DNA of 64,000 nt from an uncultured Hellea sp. (GTDB lineage Bacteria > Pseudomonadota > Alphaproteobacteria > Caulobacterales > Maricaulaceae): NCBI GenBank assembly GCA_938007935.1, contig CALLMD010000006.1, forward strand, positions 1 through 64,000. The letters run 5' to 3'. Positions 29,623-39,702 of the stretch are shown here, piece after piece; the stretch's first letter is position 1, and the number at the start of each line of letters is the position of its first letter. The notes beneath the pieces are model-generated. The model saw only the letters and a program-made list of their open reading frames with translations. It searched no databases and had not been told where the DNA came from. The position numbers and the translations under genes are program-made.

Positions 29623-32350
29623 TTATATTTCCCCTATTTTTATTTTTATATTTAGCGGCCACTTTGTACTCATAAGATTGTATTAAGCTGTACGTACTTT
29701 GCATATCATTTCGCAAATCATTATATCTGTCTGCCTCTCCTGTAGCTTCTGACATTGAGACAATCCTTGAGATAGCTCCTCCTAATCTTAAAAATACATC
29801 TGAAATTGGAGAGCCACATCGAAAACTCGCTTCATTTAACTTGCCGCGTTGTAAATTCCTTAACATAGACTCCTCAGCAGGTAACAAAATACTTATGCTT
29901 CTGATAATTGAACTAAAAATATCTGGTAGAGGCAAAGGAATTATATTTTCTTCTTTATCAAGAAGAGCATAGTAAGTTCTAAAATATTCTCGTTTTGACA
30001 TCCCACTCAGATAAATTAATGCATCAATTGATGAAAACGCCCATTGAGTATAACATGTTGTACCCAACAATGTATTTAAGTATCCATGTCCCGCCCATGA
30101 AAGAAGAAAGTCTCTCTGCAAACTTACTTTACCATGCACTTTAAGTTGGTGATAGTCATCGACTGAACTGAAAATAAGCCTACGGTCTGGCCTAGTTAGA
30201 GTCATCAGCAAATCTACAGTATCATTTCTGTTGATACCAACTCTCGAAGCAGTTCTAATTATCCTCTTAAAGTTCATGCCTTTTTGGTTACTCCAAAGCC
30301 GCTCTCTAATGTGATATAATAGCCAAATAGGAAAAACGCTTATTTCATCTCCATTGATAGTAAACAAATTAACAGGAGAAAAGTCTTGTTCTTCTGCTCC
30401 TTTTCTCATTTCTGACTGCAAAAGTAGAACGCTAGAAAGATGAAACCTCGACTGTCTTGAGGGTTTTGACAAAGCTTGATAAATCTCTTCATCAATATCG
30501 TTGGGGTGTTTTTTTTGACCCTCCACTAGTTTTCTTGCCACTTCCGTTTTGCCCTTCAAATCACTTATAGATTTGAGAAGGGCAAAGTGATAAGTGCGCA
30601 TGTCTGATATGACCATAGTATCAGGTTCAGCATTATCAATTATTTTATCGATTTCATATTGCAAGTCCGCTAGCCAGGACGAGTCCACATCAAGCTTTCG
30701 CAATTCCTTGAAGTTCCTTAAGACAATTACTTTAATCGAATTATCAGAAGGGATTTTTTGCAATGAATTTTTAGCATTAATTTGAACGATCCTACTAACC
30801 CGAAATCCATGTGATACGGGAATATCCTCATATGCGGCGGAGGTTTCTCTAAGCTCATTCAAACAAAATGACTCTACTTGGCTAGCAACATCAATGTGTG
30901 TTAGTCCTTGTACTATGCCACTCTTGATAATATCGAATATACACCCAACATAGTTCTCAGCGTAATTATTTGCTAGTATCCTTGCTAGAGCATTCCTCGA
31001 ACTTATAACTTCTGCTGAAGTGTTTATTCTTGGATTTAAAGCTTCCGATGTTAACCAGTCATATGTTAATTTAAATGCCAACCTAATATTACTACCCGCA
31101 ATCGAAAATAGTAAGTTTGAAAAATCACATTTATGATCTGTGATCACGCAGATTAATTCAAACAGTCTTGATAAATATAAAGTCTGATCTTTATCGTACA
31201 AGTTAACATCAAATTTCTCAGAAAATATTTCATCAAACACTCTATCTAAAATTATATCGACTGGTTCGGCGCTACCAAAATAATCTGGGTCACCATCTAT
31301 TTGCGTGCCCATAAGTTCGGAATAACTAGAAAGGCGTAAAGGGAGTATAATACGTAAATTGGAAAATACTTTTCCACGTTTTCTTTGAAATGTTTTCAGG
31401 TCATCATAAAGCGCTCTCAAATCTACTTCTATGAATTGATCTGCATTATCAATAAAAATACAAAGTGGATAATTTTCAAACAGGTTATTATCATGGTTGA
31501 TTGTCAAATTTGAACTCAAACTTACCGTCGCTTCATCAGAAATTTCTGGATGTTTAATTTTCGTAGAATTACCTTTTATCTCCGAGACCAAGCCAATTAT
31601 TGTCAACAAATCAGAAACTGAAACATTAGTGTCATATTCTAGTTCTTGCCAAAAAAGATCTGAAAAATCATAGATGTCTTCTCTAATGTACTTGTTGAAA
31701 ATTAATCTAATTTTTCGAGATGTACGTTTCCCTATTTTCTTATTTTCATTATTCTTTGAAAAATGAGTTTTTAAAAACTCGATCTGCTCAGTATCATTCT
31801 GAAATAGGCTTTCAATTTCTGCAATGATTTGAGACTTAACAAATTTGGTATATTTAGAAACAGCATCTGGATATTCGTAGATACCTGTAATTTCCACTTC
31901 GTCACGATTATTTGGCCTTTCTGGGTCTGTTGTTGAGGCTTCTTTTGGATTAACATTTACATATATCGCACGAGGCCTAACATAACCTTCATCAATGCCT
32001 GCAGAACAAACATTGATGTAGTTAGTTAAACTCTTACAAAAAGATGATTTGCCTGAACCTGAACCTGAACGAAAAGTATGAAGTGTTGTAGAAGATACTT
32101 TAAGATTTCGAATGAATGTTTTTTCATAATGCCCAATCTCATTGTACCCAATTCTTATATTGCTATTTTGAGCCCTTGAAGGGATTGGTTTTTGCCCATT
32201 TTTAACCTTCAATGGAGGAAAAAGCCTTTTACGAGGAACCCAGCTAGATTTATACTCTAAATGCGGATCAGCAGCCGCATCATTAAAAAGAGATTGGGTA
32301 TTAGTTAATAAGTACTGATTTTGCACTTTGCCATCTAATCTTGTTGACAC
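29597..32350 (-). CDS. 917-aa P-loop ATPase of unrecognised family
   Basis: Walker A FRSGSGSGKSSFCKSL, Walker B PLCIFIDNADQFIEVD. Confidence 0.75.
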   Translation of the reverse strand: MSTRLDGKVQNQYLLTNTQSLFNDAAADPHLEYKSSWVPRKRLFPPLKVKNGQKPIPSRAQNSNIRIGYNEIGHYEKTFIRNLKVSSTTLHTFRSGSGSGKSSFCKSLTNYINVCSAGIDEGYVRPRAIYVNVNPKEASTTDPERPNNRDEVEITGIYEYPDAVSKYTKFVKSQIIAEIESLFQNDTEQIEFLKTHFSKNNENKKIGKRTSRKIRLIFNKYIREDIYDFSDLFWQELEYDTNVSVSDLLTIIGLVSEIKGNSTKIKHPEISDEATVSLSSNLTINHDNNLFENYPLCIFIDNADQFIEVDLRALYDDLKTFQRKRGKVFSNLRIILPLRLSSYSELMGTQIDGDPDYFGSAEPVDIILDRVFDEIFSEKFDVNLYDKDQTLYLSRLFELICVITDHKCDFSNLLFSIAGSNIRLAFKLTYDWLTSEALNPRINTSAEVISSRNALARILANNYAENYVGCIFDIIKSGIVQGLTHIDVASQVESFCLNELRETSAAYEDIPVSHGFRVSRIVQINAKNSLQKIPSDNSIKVIVLRNFKELRKLDVDSSWLADLQYEIDKIIDNAEPDTMVISDMRTYHFALLKSISDLKGKTEVARKLVEGQKKHPNDIDEEIYQALSKPSRQSRFHLSSVLLLQSEMRKGAEEQDFSPVNLFTINGDEISVFPIWLLYHIRERLWSNQKGMNFKRIIRTASRVGINRNDTVDLLMTLTRPDRRLIFSSVDDYHQLKVHGKVSLQRDFLLSWAGHGYLNTLLGTTCYTQWAFSSIDALIYLSGMSKREYFRTYYALLDKEENIIPLPLPDIFSSIIRSISILLPAEESMLRNLQRGKLNEASFRCGSPISDVFLRLGGAISRIVSMSEATGEADRYNDLRNDMQSTYSLIQSYEYKVAAKYKNKNRGNINAIENFLG

Positions 32351-32427
32351 TTTGCCTCCCTAATATTTGAAAAAGAGTATCAAAGGCTGAAAATAAAAAT
32401 GCAACCTCTTATTTGTAATTCGTAAAC

Positions 32428-33291
32428 TTAAGACTCAAGTCCGTAATCAAACAAAAATGGATTTGCACTTTTGGAGTCTGTAAACACCCAACCTCGAGAT
32501 AAATCCTTACCTAATTGTTCAAAAGTATTGAAGAGAAAAGCCTTTTTAAAATCATGAAAATTATCTGTTTGGATAAAAGCTATTTTTACACCTTTAAGAA
32601 CATTTTCTTTCATGTGTACCGAACAAATAAGCGGGGAAATTTCTAGCTTATATTTTATAGCAACAGCTCCAGTTTCCAAAACTTCGATGTAGCGCTTAAG
32701 TTGCTTGGTAACGGCCTTAGTCTCTGTGGTTCGGTGAATTTCTAAGATATAGATTCTTGGTTGCCCATTGATCGCTACCCCAAAGATACCGTCTGGCACA
32801 ATGGGAGTTGAGTCGTTTGGCAATCTGATTTCCGTTTTGGGTGTAAAATTGCCCTGCCGTCGTGAGCCAATAATATCGAAGTCCATATCCGTGAAAAGAA
32901 TATCTACATCGGGGCGACTGTTCGCCCATTGCCGAAATCCAATATGGAAATCAACTTGAACGATACGATGCTTTGCAAACATCGCTCCGAACTGGACTTG
33001 GCCTTTGGGATAAGGAAAATTTTCAATCGGTTGTTTGTAAACTTCAGCAAGGTGCTTTGCGCCATGTTCCGTAAGGTAGTGTACTTCGGGCAGAAAATTA
33101 CCAAGTTTACGTTTCTTGGCGAGAGGCTTTCTCGAACGGTGTAGCTTGGGTAATATGTTTTTACGAACGGACGCGTCACTGGCTCCGATGCCAAGTTTTA
33201 CAAATTGAGATACAGTAAGAAACCGATAGATCGATAAAGCGTGTAGAGCTTCAAGAGGTTTAGCCGAAAGTGATTGAACAACTTTACTCAT
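32428..33291 (-). CDS. replication-relaxation family (Replic_Relax)-like protein
   Basis: N-terminal wHTH (ALHALSIYRFLTVSQFVKLGI), HYLTEHGAKHLAE, HRIVQVDFHIGFRQW, PDGIFGVAINGQPRIYILEIHR; ATGA overlap with the upstream ATPase gene. Confidence 0.65.
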   Translation of the reverse strand: MSKVVQSLSAKPLEALHALSIYRFLTVSQFVKLGIGASDASVRKNILPKLHRSRKPLAKKRKLGNFLPEVHYLTEHGAKHLAEVYKQPIENFPYPKGQVQFGAMFAKHRIVQVDFHIGFRQWANSRPDVDILFTDMDFDIIGSRRQGNFTPKTEIRLPNDSTPIVPDGIFGVAINGQPRIYILEIHRTTETKAVTKQLKRYIEVLETGAVAIKYKLEISPLICSVHMKENVLKGVKIAFIQTDNFHDFKKAFLFNTFEQLGKDLSRGWVFTDSKSANPFLFDYGLES

Positions 33292-35045
33292 TGGGCAGAG
33301 ACATCAGGAATTGGGAACTTGGGCTTTCGCAGTGGTTCTGCGTGTTTTGGATTAGGTTTATTTGTAACCTCTTTATCATCTCGATAGTAAGTTTGGCATT
33401 GAGTGGCTTTTAGGTTTTCCCACTTAGCTTTAGCTAATGCGTGTTTGTTTCCGACAATACTGATCTTGGTTTTGATAGCTTGGCGTTCAGATTGAATTTG
33501 AAAGAACTCTAACTTTTTAAGCTCCCGAATATCATCGGCACTGATGGGGTGTTCCTCGGCCATCTTCTTAGCGGTTTTATTTTTATTGCGGCCAATCAGG
33601 TAACAACCAACATTGCCAAAGATTGCGTCTAGTAAAGCACTACCAACTTGTTCTTTGCGTTGAGTGGCAAGGGTAAGGTACAATCCAAACTTTCGGCTCT
33701 CGCCTAGAATTTCTTCAATCTTGGAACTTACAAAATATTGGCATTCATCGGCAAAGAGATGAATGGGTCGGCGTTTCGTTTTCGGGCGGCTCATTGCATA
33801 GTTGGTGATAAAGGCGTTTATTAATTGCCCCGTTGTCCGAATGGCCTCTTGCGTGTGATAATCTGGGTTGAAATGAAAGACGATGAGCTTTCCCGCCTCT
33901 AAACACTCGGCTAGATTAAATGTACTCGGATTACACAAGAACTCTCTTACGGTTGGGTCGCGTATGATTTCTCCAAATCGATAACGTAGCGCCTCTTTGG
34001 TACTTTCAAAATTTCGAGAGTAAAACTGGTGTTGGAAAAAGTCTTTGTCCTGTGCATTGGGTAAATAGTTTTGCCCATACTGAACAAGGTCGCGATTACG
34101 CTTATCATCCATAAAACGGACAAGCTCTGTGAAGTTTGAATGTTTCCTATGTAATAAAACGCCGATACAGGGCGTCAGGAGTGCCCTCTGTGGTCTGGTG
34201 AGTTTTTCACCGATAATTTGCTCTAATGCCCCTAAGAATTGAACCTGAGCGCGATTAAGCGATATTTCATCCGTTCTTTGTATGTCGAATGGATTGAAAC
34301 TGATGTGTTTGCCTATGAAGTGACTAGGCGAGACATAAACGAGACGGTCATTGGTAGCATTCTCTTTAAAGCGAGCTACATCAAGTGCCAGATCGCCATG
34401 CGGATCGAGCACGACCAATGCAGGCTTTGTATTTTTCGTCAGGTAATGACGAATGAGCGTTTTGATAGCTTCTGATTTTCCTGCACCAGTTCCCCCTGTG
34501 ATAAAGGTATGACTTTTACGGGCTTTCTCACTGATATAAAAAGTCTTAGGCGTAAAAAAAAAGTTCTGCGTAAAGTCCGACCAATTATCTTGAAGGGTAG
34601 ACATAATAAAATCCAAATACCCTCCAACATCAAATTTACCAGCCGCGCGGATAGTGCGTATCTGTAAGAGTAGTTTCTGGTAGCTTTTGTGTTTTTCTTC
34701 ATATTGGGCGTAGGCTTTTTGGTATCTATAAATGCGAGCAACTTTTCGGTCTGAGGCGCTATCATATTTTATTTTTACAGGATCAAAGGCTTCATCTTCT
34801 AACTGAGGCTCAATTGGCACTTCGGGAGTAGTGCTCTGTAACCTCAGATATTCTGTGAAAGTCCAAAATGCGCCCGTACGCTCTGCTACAATATCGCAAA
34901 GGTGTTGAGTTAGGTTGGGGTTATAAATGAGCCTGTAGTGACCACAGAGCAACTGGGCATCATCAATATCATTCTCAGAGTCAGAAAAAGAAACCCCAAA
35001 CTCTTTGAGAGCCAGCTTAAACTCATGTTCAAAATCAGGAATCAT
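33288..35045 (-). CDS. VirD4/TraG-like (TraM-recognition/DUF87-type) DNA-translocation ATPase
   Basis: Walker A FITGGTGAGKSEAIKT, VVLDPHGDLA, LFADECQYF, TLATQRKEQVGSALLDAIFGNVG; Met at 35045 taken as likely start. Confidence 0.75.
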   Translation of the reverse strand: MIPDFEHEFKLALKEFGVSFSDSENDIDDAQLLCGHYRLIYNPNLTQHLCDIVAERTGAFWTFTEYLRLQSTTPEVPIEPQLEDEAFDPVKIKYDSASDRKVARIYRYQKAYAQYEEKHKSYQKLLLQIRTIRAAGKFDVGGYLDFIMSTLQDNWSDFTQNFFFTPKTFYISEKARKSHTFITGGTGAGKSEAIKTLIRHYLTKNTKPALVVLDPHGDLALDVARFKENATNDRLVYVSPSHFIGKHISFNPFDIQRTDEISLNRAQVQFLGALEQIIGEKLTRPQRALLTPCIGVLLHRKHSNFTELVRFMDDKRNRDLVQYGQNYLPNAQDKDFFQHQFYSRNFESTKEALRYRFGEIIRDPTVREFLCNPSTFNLAECLEAGKLIVFHFNPDYHTQEAIRTTGQLINAFITNYAMSRPKTKRRPIHLFADECQYFVSSKIEEILGESRKFGLYLTLATQRKEQVGSALLDAIFGNVGCYLIGRNKNKTAKKMAEEHPISADDIRELKKLEFFQIQSERQAIKTKISIVGNKHALAKAKWENLKATQCQTYYRDDKEVTNKPNPKHAEPLRKPKFPIPDVSAQ

Positions 35046-35306
35046 GAAGCCAATTTCAAGGTGTTTTGAAAGGTTGTTTTCAACATGACACCGTGATCTC
35101 ACTAAGGGTATGAATTATATAGAGAAAACAGAGAGTTTCAAATTAAACTCTCCTATCAATACATTGTATTGAGCTAGTGTTTTCTTCTCGCGTTTCATCC
35201 TCGTCATTCGCTCTGCTCTTTCCTCGTCTTCAACTTAATCAGTCAACCCTAATCAATCCAAACATATTGCCAGTCGGCGGCTGGGTGGGCCGCCCCATTG
35301 TCTGCC

Positions 35307-35867
35307 CTACTTTGGAAGCTGTCCCTTTTTAAACAGCTCACTCAAATGCTTGGATATTGTCTCCACTTCAATATTCTCGGCAAAGGCTTTCATCTTTGCC
35401 GAATATTTTTCCTTAAAAGCGAAAACATCTTTTTCTAGCTTTGACTGATGCGTGGCAAAATCTTTACTTTGTTGATGCTCTTGCTTTGAGAGATTCAACT
35501 CTTGCTTGGCTTTGATTTGATTTTCATAAATTCTTAGTTCCAATCCCAAAATCTGCTCGTCCATTGACCAATGGTGACGGATAAAATCATCTCGCCTTCT
35601 CATGATTAATTCTAAAGCTTCACGTTCAAGTTCTCTGGCGTCTTCTGCCATATTAAACTGGTGATCGAGCAGCCTATTGTCTTTGTTAAGCTCGTGCTGG
35701 AGTTCCATTAGCTCTTTGGCATTTGCGCCCTCGATTAAAACGGATTGTGTTTTTTGCCGTTCTTTTCGAGCATCATTGGCTTCTTGACGTTGACGCGTTA
35801 GCTCAGCGCTTTTCTCTAGGCGAATAATGGCATCTTGCTGACGTTTCTCTGCGGCTTGCCAATCCAT
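35307..35867 (-). CDS. coiled-coil protein of unknown function
   Basis: ORF in a tightly overlapping cluster; Gln/Glu/Lys-rich heptads. Confidence 0.6.
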   Translation of the reverse strand: MDWQAAEKRQQDAIIRLEKSAELTRQRQEANDARKERQKTQSVLIEGANAKELMELQHELNKDNRLLDHQFNMAEDARELEREALELIMRRRDDFIRHHWSMDEQILGLELRIYENQIKAKQELNLSKQEHQQSKDFATHQSKLEKDVFAFKEKYSAKMKAFAENIEVETISKHLSELFKKGQLPK

Positions 35868-36277
35868 TAATTGCTGCCGCTTGCTATTTCGGATAGCTGA
35901 TTTAATCGCTGTTGTTGATTATCATTAAGCTGCTGAACAAGCTTCATATCACTATCTGCAACAGCACTAATTTTGCGATGCACGTCATTAAGGTCGTTGG
36001 TAAGGTTTTCCATTTTTTCAATCAAAATAGCTTTCACCTCTTCTACGCCTAGCATTTGCGTCTTAAGAGTTTCCGTTAGGGTCTCATGAAGTGTTTCATT
36101 TTCCTTACGAAGCTCTGAAACGGCTTTATTAAGCTCCGCAACTTCAGCTTTATAATCTCTGATTTGAGGCTCTAATTCCTTTAAGGCTAGCCGAGCCTCG
36201 TAATCCTCTTCTTGCTCATGTTCGTACTGTTTTGCTTTATCACGTGCTTTTTCTGCTTTTGATCGGAAATCAACCAT
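35867..36277 (-). CDS. coiled-coil protein of unknown function
   Basis: Overlaps the downstream gene by 1 bp; long heptad-rich sequence. Confidence 0.6.
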   Translation of the reverse strand: MVDFRSKAEKARDKAKQYEHEQEEDYEARLALKELEPQIRDYKAEVAELNKAVSELRKENETLHETLTETLKTQMLGVEEVKAILIEKMENLTNDLNDVHRKISAVADSDMKLVQQLNDNQQQRLNQLSEIASGSN

Positions 36278-36280
36278 TGT

Positions 36281-36736
36281 TTACTCCACTCCAGCTTCGG
36301 TTAATGTCTCAAAAGCATGACGACCAGTAACGGCAGCTTCCTCATTATCAAGCCCCCCACACTCTGCCATCAAACTTAAAATTGTCGTGATAGAGCGTTT
36401 ATGGTCTCCTGAAATTTTATGGGCGTCCAATGATTCAATCAATAACGCTCGTGAAGCTCTGGCCTGTTTAAAATCATGATAGAGAGATTTACTTTCAGAA
36501 CTTTGTAATATCGAACGCTTGGTGAAAGAGAGGAAGGGATTTACGCCCCCTTCTTTTTTCGCAGCGACCTTTTTAGCATTGTGTTTTTTCAACTCCACAA
36601 AATGCTCCGTTGAAAAAGATTGCGACAGATGTTCAAAATGAATGATCAATGCCTTCATACATTTCATAACATCAGCAACTTGAATGCTGGTCAGGTCAAA
36701 TTTATCCTGAATTTTTTGACTAAGTTCTTCGCCCAC
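36281..36736 (-). CDS. hypothetical protein, first gene of the minus-strand cluster
   Basis: 3-bp spacing to the next gene; coherent globular composition. Confidence 0.6.
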   Translation of the reverse strand: MGEELSQKIQDKFDLTSIQVADVMKCMKALIIHFEHLSQSFSTEHFVELKKHNAKKVAAKKEGGVNPFLSFTKRSILQSSESKSLYHDFKQARASRALLIESLDAHKISGDHKRSITTILSLMAECGGLDNEEAAVTGRHAFETLTEAGVE

Positions 36737-36977
36737 TTTTTCGCCCCAAATTGCACCCTAATGTTGTTTAAGAGGAGTTCTCGAAATAATCAATAAAATT
36801 TTAAAATGCTACATATGCGGGTGTATGTTCAAATGAAGATGTTTGCGAATAATGAAACTGAACTGTAAAAATAATTTCCAACTAAATTCAATTACAGTTT
36901 CATTAAGCCTCTAATTTTAGCCTGTCACATCTTAGATTGGGTGCGCGTAGTGGGAGTTAAATTAATCCATAAAATAA

Positions 36978-38006
36978 ATGTCAAATCCAACATTACAGCA
37001 TGCGAAAGAACAAATTCGAAATAAATACCCGCACCTCATTTCATTATTATCGCCTGATGAAATAAAACTTTATGAGCAAGAAATAGGAAATCAAGAAACA
37101 CCGATCTGGCGATATTGGGAAGACTATGTTTTTAAAACCCTCATTCTAGGGAAAAGCCCTATTACCATAAAATCAGTTCGAGATGGTCTAAATACAATCA
37201 TGCGCCACACGGGCATTCTGACCATTGAACAAGCCAATTCACTAGGTGTGTTGGATCAAGCCACATTAGAGCTACAAATAAAACGAAACCAAAAACCAAG
37301 CACGCGCAATACCTATCTCAAAAATTTCAACACCTATTTTATCTGGCTCTATAAAAATAACTTGATCCAACAAAACAATATTGCTCGCATCGAGAAAGGC
37401 CGCGAAGCACCGCCAGATGTAAAACCGCTAAGTTTAGACCAAATTGAGAAGACAGTTCTACATTTTGGGCGAAGACATCATTCAACGGCACTTGAACGCG
37501 CTCGAAATATTTTAATGGTAGACGTGTTCCGATTTTCTGGTGTTCGCCCCTGCGAATTACTCAGCATGAACAATGATGATATTTTTCAAGAAAACGGAGA
37601 GTGGAGAATGGTGATTAATGGCCGCAAACAAAAAGGGCGTTTACGATATTACGAATTGCCTAGTTTTGTTGTTCATTCCTATCAAAATTATATGAGGTTA
37701 CGTTTCGATAAAGACCGATACGAGAAACCATTATTTATCTCTATGTCTTCACGTGAGGGATGGAAAACAAGCGGTCTACAGCAACTATTTAAGACTGTTT
37801 CAAAAGAGCTTGGGTTTCGAATTACCGCCTATGGTTTTCGGCGTTTTATCGCCACTCAAATGAGCCGAAACGGTATCGCCCGCGATGATCTATCCCGTTA
37901 TTTGGGGCATAATCGATTTACGACTACAGATAGGTATATCGCTAGAGAGTGTCATCTAACACGGAATGGCACCGATATGATGAAGCAAATGTACGATGAT
38001 ATCTGA
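36978..38006 (+). CDS. tyrosine recombinase/integrase 1
   Basis: FRFSGVRPCELLSMNNDDI, ITAYGFRRFIATQM, LSRYLGHNRFTTTDRYIA. Confidence 0.9.
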   Translation: MSNPTLQHAKEQIRNKYPHLISLLSPDEIKLYEQEIGNQETPIWRYWEDYVFKTLILGKSPITIKSVRDGLNTIMRHTGILTIEQANSLGVLDQATLELQIKRNQKPSTRNTYLKNFNTYFIWLYKNNLIQQNNIARIEKGREAPPDVKPLSLDQIEKTVLHFGRRHHSTALERARNILMVDVFRFSGVRPCELLSMNNDDIFQENGEWRMVINGRKQKGRLRYYELPSFVVHSYQNYMRLRFDKDRYEKPLFISMSSREGWKTSGLQQLFKTVSKELGFRITAYGFRRFIATQMSRNGIARDDLSRYLGHNRFTTTDRYIARECHLTRNGTDMMKQMYDDI

Positions 38007-38043
38007 ACCTTTAAAAATGAATATTCGATATTACATATAAATT

Positions 38044-38424
38044 ATGAAATCAGATACTCGCCAAAAGATAAACCCAGAAAAAATTTCTACTGCGGTAGCT
38101 CATTACATGGTTCCAACTGGCTTTTGTGGACTAGGGTTGTTCGGGCTAAATTTTGTAATTAAGAAAGACATCCCGCTTTTAGAAAATGCCACTATGTTTT
38201 TTTGGTATTTAGCAATGGGTATTTTCTTTTTCGGCGGCTTAATTTTTATGTTTTGGTTGCTGACCTATCACATAAAACAAGTAGAGAATTGGTTAGAAAA
38301 GAAACATGTTGGAAAAGGAAAAGCCGCGAAAGCAGTCATACTAATCAAGTTATTTGCTTTCATTATGTTAGTTTGTTTTTTAGGGCTTTTTGCCTTGATA
38401 GCAGGTCTGATTAAAATGGGTTAA
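38044..38424 (+). CDS. small membrane protein
   Basis: Three predicted TM segments. Confidence 0.55.
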   Translation: MKSDTRQKINPEKISTAVAHYMVPTGFCGLGLFGLNFVIKKDIPLLENATMFFWYLAMGIFFFGGLIFMFWLLTYHIKQVENWLEKKHVGKGKAAKAVILIKLFAFIMLVCFLGLFALIAGLIKMG

Positions 38425-38434
38425 AGCACTTTAT

Positions 38435-39337
38435 TCATTCCATGTTATTCATCAAATGTCTTTCGACACTTTCACGTTTATCATCCAATGAAAGATGCGC
38501 GTAAACTTGGGTGGTCTTTATACTCGAATGACCCAATAAACCAGATACGGCGTAAATATCACGAGACCCGCGATAAGTATGTGTAGCGAAAGTGTGCCGC
38601 AGAACTTGCGGAGAAAAATCTATACCTGACCTTTCTTTAAGCTTACGGCACATCACCTGAATTGCGCGAGGGCTTAATGGTGTATCTTGATTGACACATG
38701 TAAAGAAACTTATTTGCTTGGTCTTTTTCGATCTCCGTTCAACGTATTCCAACAAAAAATAAAGCAGTCGAGAAGAAATAGGCACTTGTCGATCTTTGTT
38801 CCATTTTCCTTGTCTTACGAAAATGACGCCATTTTCTAAGTCTACGTCCAACCGTTTTAGGTTGGATATTTCAGAAAGCCTTAGACCCGCAAAAATCATA
38901 ATCCCAATAATAGCTCTGTTTCTGATACCCTCCAGTTTATATGTGTAAGGAAGATGGTAAGCCGTTTCCAGTAACTGTTCACAGACATCTGGCATAAGAT
39001 ATTTGGGCAATCTTTTTTCTAGTGGTGGCTTATCGATGTCATCAGTATAATTGTGGGGTAGGTATTTCTTCTTTACGCACCAGTTACAAAGTGCCCGCAA
39101 ATGTTTCAAATAAGATCGGAATGTCACAACCGACCAATTCCTTTTTGTACGTCCATCAAGAAGAAACTTTTCAATGATTTCTGGCGATAGATCACTCAGT
39201 GTTTCTACATTGGAGGCTTTAGCAAAAAAGCTAAATGTACTTCGATAGCTTTTGATCGTCGCGGGTTGGAAGTTCTTAAATATTTTTCCGTGTTGTAAAT
39301 ACAGATCACAGATAAGGTTGAAGTCGTCGGATTTCAT
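38435..39337 (-). CDS. tyrosine recombinase/integrase 2 (XerC/D-like)
   Basis: FAGLRLSEISNLKRLDVD, QVLRHTFATHTY, VSGLLGHSSIKTTQVYAHLS. Confidence 0.93.
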   Translation of the reverse strand: MKSDDFNLICDLYLQHGKIFKNFQPATIKSYRSTFSFFAKASNVETLSDLSPEIIEKFLLDGRTKRNWSVVTFRSYLKHLRALCNWCVKKKYLPHNYTDDIDKPPLEKRLPKYLMPDVCEQLLETAYHLPYTYKLEGIRNRAIIGIMIFAGLRLSEISNLKRLDVDLENGVIFVRQGKWNKDRQVPISSRLLYFLLEYVERRSKKTKQISFFTCVNQDTPLSPRAIQVMCRKLKERSGIDFSPQVLRHTFATHTYRGSRDIYAVSGLLGHSSIKTTQVYAHLSLDDKRESVERHLMNNME

Positions 39338-39467
39338 AGCACAAGAAAGAGAAAATAATGAGGCTGTCTCGCTATTTTCAAAACTTTTGAGGCGGTTCGT
39401 CCCCCTTTCGGGGGAGTGTCACCAGAAGCTATATTTCCTTGAGTATCAATTGCCGTCTAGTCAGTCA

Positions 39468-39525
39468 TGGCGGAGAAGGAGGGATTCGAACCCTCGGTAC
39501 CCGTGAGGGTACACACCCTTAGCAG
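39468..39525 (-). pseudogene. 3' half of tRNA-Ser(GCT) (anticodon loop to CCA), 5' half missing; probable attachment-site remnant
   Basis: Minus strand CTGCTAA-GGGTG-TGTACCCTCACGGGTACC-GAGGGTTCGAATCCCTC-...-GCCA; sequence 5' of the loop (CATAG) cannot pair with GGGTG. Confidence 0.82.
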
Positions 39526-39702
39526 CTATGAAGACTTCTTACTAAAAGCACTTAGGTCAGTTATAGAGCGGAAAATGTAGCTTCTGAGGTTATAAATTCT
39601 CCAAGATCGGAGAGCCTCATTATTTTGAGAAGAGCAAAATGATTTTACTTGCAATTCAGTATTCTGCAAACTCAAATATAGTTAGAATCAGGACAATCGC
39701 GT

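Noticed and set aside
32046-32075. Tandem cctgaa hexamers considered as a regulatory repeat
   Set aside because: They encode the SGSGSG stretch of the Walker A region in the 917-aa ATPase.
39401-39414. CCCCC-TTTC-GGGGG hairpin near integrase 2 as a terminator
   Set aside because: No T tract and it lies upstream of the gene start; could be structural, but no function can be supported.
39468-39525. Functional tRNA-Ser gene
   Set aside because: The 5' acceptor, D-arm and 5' anticodon stem are absent; only the 3' half remains.
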